Shown: positions 26,063-36,538 of the stretch, piece by piece
Position numbering within the stretch: position 1 is the first letter of the stretch
Layout of the letters: each line of letters opens with the position of its first letter
Program-made: the position numbers and the translations under genes
The notes under the pieces: generated by a model
What the model saw: the letters and a program-made list of their open reading frames with translations, nothing else
Database searches by the model: none
Told to the model about the DNA's origin: nothing
NCBI GenBank assembly: GCA_949751835.1
Contig: CATKHK010000050.1
Location: 282,200 to 346,199, forward strand
Direction of reading: 5' to 3'
Origin: Blepharisma japonicum
Lineage: Eukaryota > Ciliophora > Heterotrichea > Heterotrichida > Blepharismidae
DNA: 64,000 bases

Positions 26063-26428
26063 TTAATTTTTACGTTTTTTCTCAACAAGCTTCAAAACTT
26101 GAGGCACTTCTTTTGTCTTCACCAAATAATTAATCCCGAGTGACGACAATAAGCATACAACAATTGCAAAATTCTTATATTTTGAAAACACCTTGCAGAG
26201 CGCTGAGAGACTTTCTATTTTACTAGTATATTTTAGCAGGAGTCTGAACAAGATATAGGCATAAATCCCAAGTCTTGTAGACTGTGATATCAGCTTTTTT
26301 AAATCAAAAGCAGCTGAAACTAGTCTTTTGGCTTCCTTTTCTTGATGCTGTTTAAGCATAAACTTCTCATATCCTCCATCGTCACATTCGTAGCACTCGT
26401 CTATTTCAGGTATTTTATCAAGAGCCAT
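26063..26428 (-). CDS. Small hypothetical protein with hydrophobic helices
   Basis: 121 residues, ATG at 26428, stop TAA 26063-26065. The N-terminus is acidic with ECYECDDGGYE, followed by a charged Lys/Glu stretch. Then come two moderately hydrophobic segments (about residues 52-66 and 87-103, FAIVVCLLSSLGINYLV) and a basic tail ending KKRKN. It may be a small membrane-associated protein with a cytosolic basic end. It overlaps no other gene and lies 57 bp upstream of the next minus-strand gene's stop, so it has its own promoter in a short spacer. I do not recognise the family. Confidence 0.55.
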   Translation of the reverse strand: MALDKIPEIDECYECDDGGYEKFMLKQHQEKEAKRLVSAAFDLKKLISQSTRLGIYAYILFRLLLKYTSKIESLSALCKVFSKYKNFAIVVCLLSSLGINYLVKTKEVPQVLKLVEKKRKN

Positions 26429-26485
26429 TTATAATTATAGCGAATTATCTGGTTTAAAATATAGCAATATGAAGCTAGCGTTCTA

Positions 26486-27229
26486 TTATACTAAATAATC
26501 GTGAAGAATTTTATATCGGTCTGATTGATCGCCAGGGTCGTTTCTTCTATAAATTCTTAGCCTTTTTACTGAGGGGATAACATCTGACTGCTGCTGAGGA
26601 ATAATTACTTGTAAATGCTTGACAGGTTTAAATTTCATATCAAGACTTATTTGTGGAATATTTTCAAAGTCAGCTGAGTCAGTTTGTTGGCTTTCATCGA
26701 CAAGCTTTTTGACCTTATTTTTATTTTTAGCAAAAAAGTCCTTTAAAGATTCAGCACCAATTTCATGAACTAGCATTGGAGATCGTAGTTTATATCGGAA
26801 CTCAGGAGATGGCGACCTTGATCCTGGAGTGGGGACTTCACTATATGCAAGAGGTAAATTTCTAAATGATTCTAAGTTGCTTCGATTCATTATAAGTGAA
26901 GCATCAATTTCTCTTCTGTCTGTAGTAGGGATCAAAGGTGGGAGAATTTTTGCTGATTTTTCAGACTTATCAAGCTTTTGACTCAATTTTTCGGAATTTT
27001 GCTTAATCCTAACATAACTTACTGAAATCTTACTTTTAAACATTCCGTTCGGGGATTTTGATATTCTGAATGCAGGTAATTCAGGTCTTTTAATTTTCGG
27101 CACGCTTTCTTGTTTTGCCTTCTCTAAAAAGCTTTTTTCAATTATCCTTCGTTTAGGTGACACGTAAAAGTGGCTATTTTTTTCGATTTTTAGAGGAGTT
27201 AGTGGAGTGAATTTATTTGAAGTTTTCAT
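26486..27229 (-). CDS. Hypothetical basic, low-complexity protein
   Basis: 247 residues, ATG 27229, stop TAA 26486-26488. Rich in Lys, Ser and Pro, with short motifs such as TPLTPLKIEK, GSRSPSPEFRYK and YRRNDPGDQSDRYK. There are no hydrophobic segments, Cys clusters or clear repeats. The composition suggests a largely disordered protein with many possible phosphorylation sites. Such proteins are common among ciliate cytoskeletal and cortical components, but nothing here proves that role. All Trp-free; the frame is open without needing the altered code. Confidence 0.6.
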   Translation of the reverse strand: MKTSNKFTPLTPLKIEKNSHFYVSPKRRIIEKSFLEKAKQESVPKIKRPELPAFRISKSPNGMFKSKISVSYVRIKQNSEKLSQKLDKSEKSAKILPPLIPTTDRREIDASLIMNRSNLESFRNLPLAYSEVPTPGSRSPSPEFRYKLRSPMLVHEIGAESLKDFFAKNKNKVKKLVDESQQTDSADFENIPQISLDMKFKPVKHLQVIIPQQQSDVIPSVKRLRIYRRNDPGDQSDRYKILHDYLV

Positions 27230-27553
27230 TAATGTCGGACATTTAATTTTAATTATTTGGAAATTTAGCTATTATTAATATAAGAATAATTCAAGGCACC
27301 TTATATGGACTTATTATATATGGCTTCAACCAAATTATAATTAGCAATGCTGCTAATATATATTTTAATTTTAATTAACCCTGAGAACTGAATAGACTAT
27401 TTTATTAATACAAATGCATGGTTTTTATCATTAAAAGAAACTAATATATACCAAGGAATAATTTTAATTTGGCATAGGAATTTTAAATCAGTATACCAAA
27501 ATGAGTTTTGATCAGAGCTTTTATTTATTAATAGACTTAGTTGTGAAGAAGAT
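27230..27553. other. Spacer
   Basis: 324 bp of AT-rich DNA between the hypothetical gene and the end of eIF3b. Nothing recognisable seen. Confidence 0.6.
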
Positions 27554-29629
27554 TTATCTAGTCATTTCTTTCTTAACAGACAAAATTTCTTCAACGGGCT
27601 CAACCTTTTCAAACCATCTATTTATTTCTTCCTCATCAGTTCTCTTCAATATCTGTGCTCTTTCATCACGAGTATTAATCCATTTTTCTCTATAAATATG
27701 TATTTGAGCAAAGAACTCGTCTTTCATTTTCATTTCTTTTGCTTTTTGTTCCTCTCTAGCAGCTCGTTTCACCTGCCTATCTTCTTCCTCATACTTCGCC
27801 GCAAGTTCATCTAATTGGTTGACAATTTTATCATAAATTGTTGGGTCGAGGATTGATTTTGGTCTTGGCCTCCAAGAAAACTGATAAAACTTTTCTAGTG
27901 CAGCTTGAGTTACGTCTGTACCTTGGCAAGTGAAAATGACATAGCCAGAGCCTTGCTGTTGTGTAGCTCTCTGTTGAATTCCTTGCAAGCTTCCTACGGA
28001 AATATATCGGCCACTTGGATCCCATTCTAAATAATTCATGTTCATATGAACCCTTTCTTCAATTTGATACAAAGTCTGATTTTTCACGCAGAAAAATTCA
28101 ATCCTGCCTTCGGTGTTATTTTTCGCAGCAAAACTATAAGTCACTAAGTGTCCACCTTGTGGTGCCCAGGCAATAGTTGAGCACTTTGTGTCGCATTGGT
28201 CAATTTTTTTAGTTTCCATCTTTTCCTTCCCTACTTCATAAACAACTAGAGTTTTTGCTGAATGGGCTCCAGAATAAATTAAAGCAAAGCGATTACTGTT
28301 AGGTTCCCAAGAGAAATTACTGACCACGAAATCCAAATTTAAAGACTCAACTGGTATTCCTCTCTTTTTCATATAGAAAATTTCAATGATACTGTTTTTA
28401 GGCTTAGGGTTATTCCTATGCTTTGTAGTGACCATCGAAACCAAGAATTCCCCATTATTCTGCCAAAATGAATAAAACCCAAGGGCTTCATAAACCATCC
28501 TAGTAGCAATCAATTCCCTGCTTGGAATTGCTAATAGTCTAACTTGTGCTGGCTTAGCTTCACTTTCTCTTATATGAAGAGAAATTACATTATCCCCTGT
28601 GCTCCACGAAAATTCAGCAAGCTGTGGCACTGCAATTGGTGCCTTTTTCCCTTCACTGTCTTCAATCATAGCCATAGTTTCTGAGTTATAAACACTTATC
28701 ATCTCATTTCCTTTTTTCGCAACAAATTCTCCATTATAGCTATACAGATAAGTGCCCCAAGGCTCATCGTTTGCTTGGAAAGTTCTGATTTCTTCTCCTT
28801 TTTCTAAGCTCCAATGAATAAATTGTCCTGAAGGCCCTGATGAGTAGGTCATTAAATATCGCTCACAAGGGGAAAACTCGATCTGGCTGACTCCGTAATG
28901 GGAAAGTCTCATAATTTCTTCAAAATTTGGCCCACCCCAAAGGACAATACCACGCTGATGTAAAGTGGCGAGGTATGTGCCTTGGCTTGACCATTTTACA
29001 TATTTGTCAGTCCATACTTTATCTGAAGGGCCAGCTGTAATGAGATCTGGAGTTAATGAAATGGAATCGTTCCAAAATACCTTTGTAAATTCATCATAGC
29101 GGATTACAAATTGGTCTCTTGATCTGCGGTCTGTGAGCCAGCTTTTTAGTTCTTTTTGTGAGAAAACTCTAGGCTCCACATATTCTGAAGGCGTATCCAT
29201 AAGTCTATCGAACTCATCAAATGGCACCACAGTCAGTGAGTGTTTTTTGTCAAAAGCCAGTCCATTACACTTGGCAACTGCTGTTTTCGCTAGTTCTTCG
29301 TCAGGAAAAGTGATGAATGCAAAGCATTGGCTTTTCCCATCAACCATAGGCATATAAACTGCGCTTGGTTCAATTGGAACGACAGCTTTACTGATCACTT
29401 TTGCAAGAACTTTTATTAAAAGATCTTCTTTTTCAGCTGAGACTTCTGGTAAATTATCCACAATAACTCGATTCGTCCAGCGAAGTTCAAATAATGGCTT
29501 AGGCTCCAATAGAGGATCATTTCGCTCTTTTGCTTCACGTTTTTGGTCTTCAATATAAGCTTCATATTCTGGGTGATTTTGTAAAACATCTGAAAAATCG
29601 ATGAGCTCAAGAGGATGCAGATCTTCCAT
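27554..29629 (-). CDS. EIF3B: Eukaryotic translation initiation factor 3 subunit B
   Basis: 691 residues, close to the usual length of plant and animal eIF3b. It is the scaffold subunit of eIF3, which brings the 43S ribosomal complex to mRNA in the cytoplasm. The N-terminus has an RRM-like fold (about residues 55-135; VDNLPEVSAEKEDLL, FAFITFPDEELAKTAV). Next is the Trp-rich beta-propeller region (about 195-580), with typical pieces such as VKWSSQGTYLATLHQRGI, WGGPNF, FSPCERYLMTYS and the near C-terminal LEWDPSGRY and FSWRPRP. The C-terminus is a charged helix (EEEDRQVKRAAREEQKAKE) that in other species binds other eIF3 subunits. ATG at 29629, stop TAA 27554-27556. All 16 Trp codons I count are TGG; no TGA is used. 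Confidence 0.95.
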   Translation of the reverse strand: MEDLHPLELIDFSDVLQNHPEYEAYIEDQKREAKERNDPLLEPKPLFELRWTNRVIVDNLPEVSAEKEDLLIKVLAKVISKAVVPIEPSAVYMPMVDGKSQCFAFITFPDEELAKTAVAKCNGLAFDKKHSLTVVPFDEFDRLMDTPSEYVEPRVFSQKELKSWLTDRRSRDQFVIRYDEFTKVFWNDSISLTPDLITAGPSDKVWTDKYVKWSSQGTYLATLHQRGIVLWGGPNFEEIMRLSHYGVSQIEFSPCERYLMTYSSGPSGQFIHWSLEKGEEIRTFQANDEPWGTYLYSYNGEFVAKKGNEMISVYNSETMAMIEDSEGKKAPIAVPQLAEFSWSTGDNVISLHIRESEAKPAQVRLLAIPSRELIATRMVYEALGFYSFWQNNGEFLVSMVTTKHRNNPKPKNSIIEIFYMKKRGIPVESLNLDFVVSNFSWEPNSNRFALIYSGAHSAKTLVVYEVGKEKMETKKIDQCDTKCSTIAWAPQGGHLVTYSFAAKNNTEGRIEFFCVKNQTLYQIEERVHMNMNYLEWDPSGRYISVGSLQGIQQRATQQQGSGYVIFTCQGTDVTQAALEKFYQFSWRPRPKSILDPTIYDKIVNQLDELAAKYEEEDRQVKRAAREEQKAKEMKMKDEFFAQIHIYREKWINTRDERAQILKRTDEEEINRWFEKVEPVEEILSVKKEMTR

Positions 29630-29756
29630 ATTTATAAGCTCTTAATATACTTAGCCTATTGCTTAATAATCTCTTTAAATGCATAACTTCTGACTAATTT
29701 ACAATTAATAAAATATTATAATAAATAAATTGATAAGGCGAAAAATATAATCAATG

Positions 29757-30851
29757 CTAAAACATTAGAACTAATAATCCACTGATCATAAGTGAGCTTG
29801 AAAATGAAAGGTTGTATTCAGCATCGGGATCTGGGTTGCCGTATTCATCATATTCATCTTTAGAATTCCAAAAATTGGACGTATAAATCTGCATTACGCA
29901 TTCGTCATTATCCTGAATTTGAGAATACATTTGATACCATAGCCTGAAATAGGTATATTCAAGAGCATGCTTAATTGACCAATGTGATTTCACACAAGCT
30001 GGGTTGTCCCTTCTCAGAGAATTGCAAAGTGTGACGTTAACGTTTGAATACCAAGATTTGAGCAGCCCAAAATAATTTGATGCAATAGGATCTCCAGGGA
30101 AAAGGCCACAGTATTTTATACCTCGGAATCCATATGAACACTGGCAGGAGCTCACATAACCAATACCTAGAGCAGGATCGGTTTCTGAAAAGCAGTCTGC
30201 ATCTGAGGTGCACATCATTGGGATAATTGATGCTGAGGGTACCGAACTTCCACAAATGTTTGTTCCATTAATAGTCCCACATAGCGTTGATTCACATAGT
30301 AAATTGTAATGGTTCGCACATTGTGCGACTACATCATCTACCTCAACTGATAGATATCCTACACAATTCCCAGTCCCATCTCCAGTTATGTTACATCCTG
30401 CGTTATTGACACACTCATAATCATTATGACAGCCATCTCCACCAATAGTTATTTGTGTTGCACATTTATTGGTAGTTGTTGAACAATAAAGCCCAGGGTT
30501 GCATTCGCCTGTTTGTGTGCAGGCTGTTCCAACTGCTTTTCCTTGACAAAAGTTATTTTGGCATGTTCCAAAAGCGCAAGTTATGTTTACATTACAAGAT
30601 TCTCCTGGCCAAGCTTGCTGGGGAGTGTTTGGAATGGCTTCACATGAAGAATTGCCTGGAGTTGTAGTTGGAGGACAATATTGATCTTCTGGGCAAACAG
30701 ACAAATAATAAGTGGAAGCTGTAAAATTGAAAATACATTGATCAGGCTCAAATACAACTTTCTGAGGTTTGCATTGGTAGATGTTGCACTGAGCTGATGC
30801 AAGAGATATAAGGGGAAACAAAAATAGCAACATTTTTGTATTTGTCACCAT
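29757..30851 (-). CDS. Cys-rich secreted surface protein with probable GPI anchor
   Basis: 364 residues, ATG 30851, stop TAG 29757-29759. An N-terminal signal peptide is clear (hydrophobic MLLFLFPLISLASA, cleavage likely before QCN). The mature part has many Cys in short spaced pairs (CNITCAFGTCQNNFCQG, CTQTGECNPGLYC, CHNDYECVNNAGC) and many N-glycosylation sites. The C-terminus ends in Ser-rich SFSSSLMI plus a short hydrophobic tail (SGLLVLMF), as in GPI-anchored proteins. Spaced Cys patterns like these are frequent in ciliate surface or extracellular proteins. A cell-surface or pellicle role is inference; the ligand is unknown. Trp is always TGG here. Confidence 0.75.
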   Translation of the reverse strand: MVTNTKMLLFLFPLISLASAQCNIYQCKPQKVVFEPDQCIFNFTASTYYLSVCPEDQYCPPTTTPGNSSCEAIPNTPQQAWPGESCNVNITCAFGTCQNNFCQGKAVGTACTQTGECNPGLYCSTTTNKCATQITIGGDGCHNDYECVNNAGCNITGDGTGNCVGYLSVEVDDVVAQCANHYNLLCESTLCGTINGTNICGSSVPSASIIPMMCTSDADCFSETDPALGIGYVSSCQCSYGFRGIKYCGLFPGDPIASNYFGLLKSWYSNVNVTLCNSLRRDNPACVKSHWSIKHALEYTYFRLWYQMYSQIQDNDECVMQIYTSNFWNSKDEYDEYGNPDPDAEYNLSFSSSLMISGLLVLMF

Positions 30852-31070
30852 GATATAGTAGACTTTAAGATTTAAATAAGATTAGATGCTCATACAAAAT
30901 TAACTGCTAGGCATTGCTATAAAATGAGGAGCTCCTAAATAATATTAAATCATTTAACTTATATAAAACATTCTAATAACAATACTGCTTTTATGAATTT
31001 CAGATAAGAAGAATATTCATTTTAAATTAGCATTTAATAGATTTAAAGAAAATAGTTAAATTTTTAATGA

Positions 31071-32999
31071 CTAAATTCTTGTCTTGAGCTCTATTCTCAG
31101 AAGTAGAAAAAATGCTAGAACTCTTAATACAATGCCTATTAAAATTAGCCCAAGAAAAGCTTCTCATAATGTATCTGTGAACCCCAAAGTTTTTAGAGGA
31201 TCGCAAGGGACACAGTTTGGCTTTCCTTCACAATTTTGGCAGTCAAGCTTTAAGTCTGTGTACTCATTAATTGCAAGAATTTCAAAGCCATACTTGAACG
31301 GTGATATATAAGCAATTCATGAAAAAGCTTCTGTCATAGAATTCAAATTTCCAAACAGTCCTCCAAAAAGCACCAACGGGATTAATATCAGAGGCCCTCC
31401 AGCCATAGCTCCGCTTTCAGTAGAAAATATACTTCCTACAAAATACCCAAAGCCAGTCCCAACAAGATGAAATAAAACCATTCCAACCCAAAATATGAAG
31501 AATTTTGATGCATCGTAATTGTTTAATCCTATCGCCCAATACACCATTAAGCATTGAATCGTTATTGGGATTATAACACTTGGCATTTCTGAAATAGTTT
31601 TTGCTAAGTAATACGGTCCTGACCAATAAACTCTTTGCTGGGTTTCTTTTAAAAAAATAGGTCTCTCACTAGGCAATGCTAATGAGGCATTCTGACTCCC
31701 AAAAGTAATAGAGAGTAAGGAGAGTTCAAATAAGACCCCATTACGGTTCTGAATAGACCTAGCGTTATGCCCTAAATTATTGAAAATCAAGTCTAAAATT
31801 ACTCCCATTCCAATTGCTTGAATGAATTTAATTCTGGTGAAAATAGGATTCCTTACAGCATTAATTGTAGACCTCCTTAAAAGAGTCATAAACTTGTTGT
31901 AAAATCCTATTTTATACTCTCCTTCGTTTAAATTTATATCGCTTTCTTTATATTTTTCATTAGGAGCAATACTTCCTTTTATCTCATTGTATTTTTGCAA
32001 TATTTTCTCATGTTTTATTTTTTCCTTTTCTGTCCAGTCAAATCTATTTTTTATATGCAAAAGTCTCATAAAATAATCGCTTGGATTTACATTGCTTGGG
32101 CAACAAAATCCTAAATCAGCAAAATATTTTCTGGAATTTTTTGCAACACCTTGATACACAATATACCCTTCACTTAATAGAATTAATTTATGAATTTTCC
32201 CGAAAATCGATGTACTTGGCTGATGAAGTGTGCATAATACAGTTTTCCCCTTTTCAGCTTGCCTTAAAAGCAGCCCAAAAACATTTTCAGCTGTCCAAGA
32301 ATCAAGGCCAGATGTTGGCTCATCTAAAATCAAAATATTTGGATCTGTGATTAATTCCATTCCTATGCAAACCCTTCTCCTTTCACCTCCTGAAATTCCT
32401 TTTTTCGTTACTGATCCGATGACGTTTTCAGAAATTTTTTCAAGCATTAAATCAGAAATAATTTTATTTACTCTTTCTTTATGGTCCTTTTTGGTCCCTG
32501 GGCATCTTAGCATGCTTGAGAATAAAAGACTTTCTTTTACAGTAAGGCTTGGTAATAAAATATCATCTTGTGTTACATAGGCTGAGTGGTAGCCATAATT
32601 GATAGTTTTTATATCTTTTCCATTTACTGATACCTTTCCAGAAATTTTACCATTTTTTGGGCTCCTAAACCTTCCTGAAAGGATATTTAATAGCGTTGTT
32701 TTGCCTGCACCTGATGCTCCCATCATGACAGAAACTTCTTTAGGATTCGCGAAGCCTGAGACCCCTTTTAAAATGTCTTGGTGTTTTTCATTAAATTTTA
32801 TAGTGTATTTAATGTCACTTCATTCTAAAAGTAATGATCTTTCATTGGATAAATTGATTTCGGAGAAATTATTATTTTCATTTACGTTGGCTGTAGAGCT
32901 ATGCGGTTCTCTCAAAGAATTGCTTTTATCTGATGAATAACCAGATAATGCGCAATTATCATCAATGCTTGGACTATCTATTAGAGATTTTTCCTCCAT
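31071..32999 (-). CDS. ABC transporter, subfamily G (half transporter)
   Basis: 642 residues when TGA at 31317-31319 and two other places are read as Trp; ATG 32999, TAG 31071-31073. The order is nucleotide-binding domain, then membrane domain, as in ABCG. Walker A is GASGAGKTT (about residue 94), the signature ISGGERRRVCIG follows near 200, Walker B with its Glu is ILILDEPTSGLD, and the His loop is CTLHQPS. The C-terminal half has about six membrane helices, and a Cys-rich outer loop (CQNCEGKPNCVPC) precedes the last one. Half transporters work as dimers and export lipids, sterols or drugs using ATP; the substrate cannot be told from sequence. The N-terminal 50 residues are Ser/Asn-rich. The length matches the family and nothing appears missing. 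Confidence 0.92.
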
Positions 33000-33333
33000 T
33001 ATATTTTAATTTTAATCAGAAATATATCATGCCAAAGAATGTAATTTTCAATAAAGATACATTGGCCTCAAAATTATTGAAAAAATCCTTCCTGAAAGAT
33101 TCTTATTGGAATTTGGCTTTGCAGTGCATGATTTTAATAAAAAATTAATTTTTGTTTAGGCTCTTAATCTCTCCTTAGCCAATTTTGAACAAATATCAAT
33201 ATAAAATTTCTCCATTAAGGCTAATATTCAGCCGATTCCTAATATTTTGAGTTTTATCATATTAATAGTTAAATTATTTTTCTTATCAAATTATTTTAAG
33301 TGTGTTTTCTCTTCATAATGCAATATTAATTTC
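33000..33333. other. Divergent promoter spacer
   Basis: 334 bp between the head-to-head ABCG gene and the next plus-strand gene. No recognisable element beyond AT-rich sequence. Confidence 0.5.
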
Positions 33334-34329
33334 ATGGAATTTATTTCAAATGATCATATGTTTTCTCGAGCAGGGAAATCGTCTACAGAAAAGTTTCGAA
33401 TTTTAAGTGAAAAAGAAAGAATAATTTCAAGAAAAATTCAATTCAAAGCTCCTTCAAAATTTTCATTTAATTCAAAGCAAAAACAAACATATGAATCTAT
33501 AAACAAATTAGCTAAAGAAGAAATAGAAAAGCTTAAAAAAGCTAAGCAAGAAGAAAAACTAATAATAAAGCATCAAACAACTTATAGTTTTAATGTTCAA
33601 TCCAGAGATGACTATTACGAAACCAAAGTATTTTTTATATAGAGAAACAAAGACAAAATCCCTCCTCCGGGCTGATATAATATATCTTACACACTAAAAG
33701 ACCAAAAATATCTCATCCCAAAGCTGCATCCTGAAAAACAAGAAGTTCGAGCCAAAACAACTAATAGCACACCTACAAGATCACCATGAAAGGACAATAG
33801 TTTCCAGCACATAGATCATATTCCCAGTGCAATTGCTTTTCACAAGCAGCAAAGTCGAGAAAGTTACAGTCGAATTTCTAAAAAAATACCTAACGAAAAG
33901 CGCTTTCTAGTAAATAATTTAACACCTACTGTTTGTTCAAAATATAAAAGGAGCAAATACCCTGACATGGCTAAATATTTGCCAAGAGATGATTGTATGT
34001 ATAATGCACCTTGCTATAATCCTCAGTATAACCCTAATAAAGAAGTTGTTATGGAAAATCTAGGAAAAGTCGTAGATTTTGACAAAATGCTGAGAAGACA
34101 AAGTTTATTTGATATAAAAGATATGCCAGACCAATATGATGCGTCATTTGAATATGTAGAACCTCATAAAAAAGTGTTTGATTTTGGAAAATCGCCACCG
34201 AGATTTCATGATGATGTTTCGCCTATGTCATTTACACAGACAGTAAATAAAAGCAGACAAGAATTAACCAGAGGCATTTTTACTACCCAATCAAATCCTG
34301 TGTTTACATTATATAGTAGTTTAACGTAA
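33334..34329 (+). CDS. Hypothetical protein with a PPPGWY motif, possibly axonemal
   Basis: One gene with a 15-nt intron (33628-33642, GTATTTTTTATATAG) and two TGA-Trp codons joins two open stretches into about 326 residues; ATG 33334, TAA 34327-34329. The N-terminus has a Lys/Glu helix (EEIEKLKKAKQEEKL). Right after the intron comes KIPPPGWYNISY, similar to the proline-glycine-tyrosine repeats of sperm-tail PG-rich (STPG/SHIPPO) proteins of cilia. Later parts (NKEVVMENLGKVVDF, FDFGKSPPRFHDD) are also reminiscent of such microtubule-associated proteins. Only one such motif is seen, so a ciliary role is a guess. Confidence 0.6.
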
Positions 34330-34538
34330 AAAATGGTTGCAAATGCATCCTACATTGAGATTTTAATCCAAATCAATTCTATGCTCTAAATAAATGAAAC
34401 AGCATTAAGACTTTAAATTAGCTAAGAATTTCACAATAAATTTTAATATTGATTGAATGGATACTTAAGAACCTCTTCTAATCATAAAATTGCTCAAGAA
34501 TCTAAGCCTATATAATTTTCTTTAAAAATTCCACATTT

Positions 34539-35330
34539 ATGGAAATTACTACAATAAAGATAAACTATAAATTAATGATAAATACATTAGAACAAAATTG
34601 TATCCAAATTTTGGCTGAAGAATCTGATAAGTTGCGTAATGATGCTCGCCCTTGAAGTCAGGAAAAAGCTATAAGTTCTTATGGCACCAAAATTAAATGC
34701 GTCTTAAAATCTCAAGATAAACTTTCCAGTCCTCTACAATTCAAAAAACGAAATTTTTGCATAAATTTTAACAAAGATAGCTTAAAACCTATGAAGCTAA
34801 ATCTCGAGCTTCACCCAAGTCAAGAAGAATCGTTAATCAGGCTTTCAATGTTTCCAAACGCTCTAAAAACAGATAAAAGATTTTCACATAAATCAGACAA
34901 AAAATCTCCAGAATTTAAATGTAAATGCTTATCAATTGACAAAGGAATTTATATAAGCTTCAATATTGAAGACCATTGCGATTCTCCTGACTGTTTAATG
35001 AAGATACATAAACCACCAAAATCAATTTTGTCTTTCCCTAAACGAGATCATGCTAGAATATTATCATATACTCCTAATGCGCACAGGTTTCCAAGCCCGA
35101 AATCAGATTATATATCTTTAAGACGTGCAGGGTGTAGGTCTACAAGCCCCGATTTTGTTATATCAAGGATACCTGCAAGTGGTATTGAAAATCAAATCAT
35201 ATCATCAACCAAAACTGAAATCGATATAAAAAATAAAAGCTCAACTAAGATCCACGGACTTAGAGGAGCAGATCTAACTGCACCAGGTGAGCTAAAGCTT
35301 CCTTTAATATGCAGAAGTCTAATATATTAG
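34539..35330 (+). CDS. Hypothetical protein, Ser/Lys-rich
   Basis: 263 residues if the first ATG (34539) is used and one TGA (34653-34655) is read as Trp; stop TAA or TAG region ends at 35330. Starts at 34575 or 34791 are also possible. The middle has a small Cys-containing stretch (KCKCLSIDKGIY, CDSPDCLMKIH). The rest is polar, with SPK/SPD motifs and a probable disordered character. No membrane helix and no known domain is seen. It is separated from the previous gene by about 210 bp on the same strand. Confidence 0.5.
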
Positions 35331-35578
35331 ATCTATGTCAATTCTCTTAGAATTTTTAATTATCTGCTTTTAAAATCTTCTGAACTTATCTTCTCATGTT
35401 TTTAGATCTTTGCTTGATGAAATGAAAATATACTATTTAGGTCTATAGAATTTTGACTAAAATTTATTTTTATGGCATCATGATAGTGTTAATTTATAAA
35501 GAATACATATCATAATATAAATTATGGAATTAAATAAGATCAAAGCATCAAAAAGTCTTATGTCCTAAAATCAATTAT

Positions 35579-36538
35579 TTAAAGTGCGGCTCCTCTTCCT
35601 TTAAAAGTTGTCATTGCTTGATTGAAGCCTATTAAATGTGAAACATGATCCATCCAAGTTGTAGGGAGAAATGCACGCATATAGTAAATCGAATTAATAG
35701 TTGATGGCATAACCAAAACAGGCTCATTATGTCTTATAGCTTCAACGATTCTTCTCCCTACCCATGCTTCATCAAGTAGTGGGAATAAAAATCTCCAGCT
35801 TAGTTTAACTCCTTCGAACATGCCTGTATTTATGAAATAAGGACACACACAAGTGGTTTTTACCTTTGAATTCTTAAATCTCAGCTCAGACCTTAAAGCT
35901 TCGTCTAAGCCCACAGCAGCATATTTGGAGGCGCAATAATCAACGAGGCCTCCAGTTCCTGACAACCCTGCAGCTGAAGCGATAGTGACGATATGACCTT
36001 TGTCAGCTGCAATCATAGCTGGTAAAAATTCTTTTAGCGTATAAAAGTGAGAAATTACATTGACTTTCATTGTTCTTTCCATAACTTCAATAGAAGTCTC
36101 GGTAAATGATTTTCCTGAGACTATTCCGGCGTTGTTGATTAAAATTGTTGGATCTCCGAATTCTTTTTTAGCTGTTTCGGCTGCTAGGGAGACTGAAGCT
36201 CTGTTGGTGACGTCACAATGGACAGCGATCGTCTGGTATCCTTTGCCATTTAGCTCGTCTCTTAATGCATTTGCAGCCTCTAAGTTGATATCAGCAATAA
36301 TAACTTTGGCCCCCAAAACAGCCAAATTTTTTGCTAGTTGTTTGCCGATTCCAGAAGCTGCTCCCGTTATAAAGGCAATCTCTCCTTTTATAACTTTCCC
36401 TTGCCCTCTGACCACTTTTTTCCCAAACTTATAAATTAATAGTGAGGAAACTGCTCCAGCAGCAATTAATCCTTTAGTCCCCAAAACTTCTTTGGCCTGG
36501 TTGAAAATTTCTTTTGCTTTATTTGTGGCAGCTTCCAT
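35579..36538 (-). CDS. Short-chain dehydrogenase/reductase, membrane-anchored (RDH/17beta-HSD-like)
   Basis: 319 residues, ATG 36538, TAA 35579-35581. An N-terminal hydrophobic segment (about residues 22-37) probably anchors it to the ER or lipid droplets. The Rossmann fold follows with cofactor motif TGAASGIG (58-65), acidic DINLE (favouring NAD(H)), NNAG near 140, Ser near 190 and the catalytic YCASK Tyr-Lys pair near 205. The C-terminal region (SWRFLFPLLDEAWVGRRIVEAI) resembles the SDR16C group (retinol dehydrogenase 10, 17beta-HSD11/13), which oxidise or reduce retinoids, steroids or other lipids. The exact substrate is unknown. No TGA codons are used. Confidence 0.88.
   Translation of the reverse strand: MEAATNKAKEIFNQAKEVLGTKGLIAAGAVSSLLIYKFGKKVVRGQGKVIKGEIAFITGAASGIGKQLAKNLAVLGAKVIIADINLEAANALRDELNGKGYQTIAVHCDVTNRASVSLAAETAKKEFGDPTILINNAGIVSGKSFTETSIEVMERTMKVNVISHFYTLKEFLPAMIAADKGHIVTIASAAGLSGTGGLVDYCASKYAAVGLDEALRSELRFKNSKVKTTCVCPYFINTGMFEGVKLSWRFLFPLLDEAWVGRRIVEAIRHNEPVLVMPSTINSIYYMRAFLPTTWMDHVSHLIGFNQAMTTFKGRGAAL

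Noticed and set aside
32933-33148. Open frame on the plus strand opposite the ABCG N-terminus
   Set aside because: It overlaps the well-supported ABCG start and has no domain or coding character.
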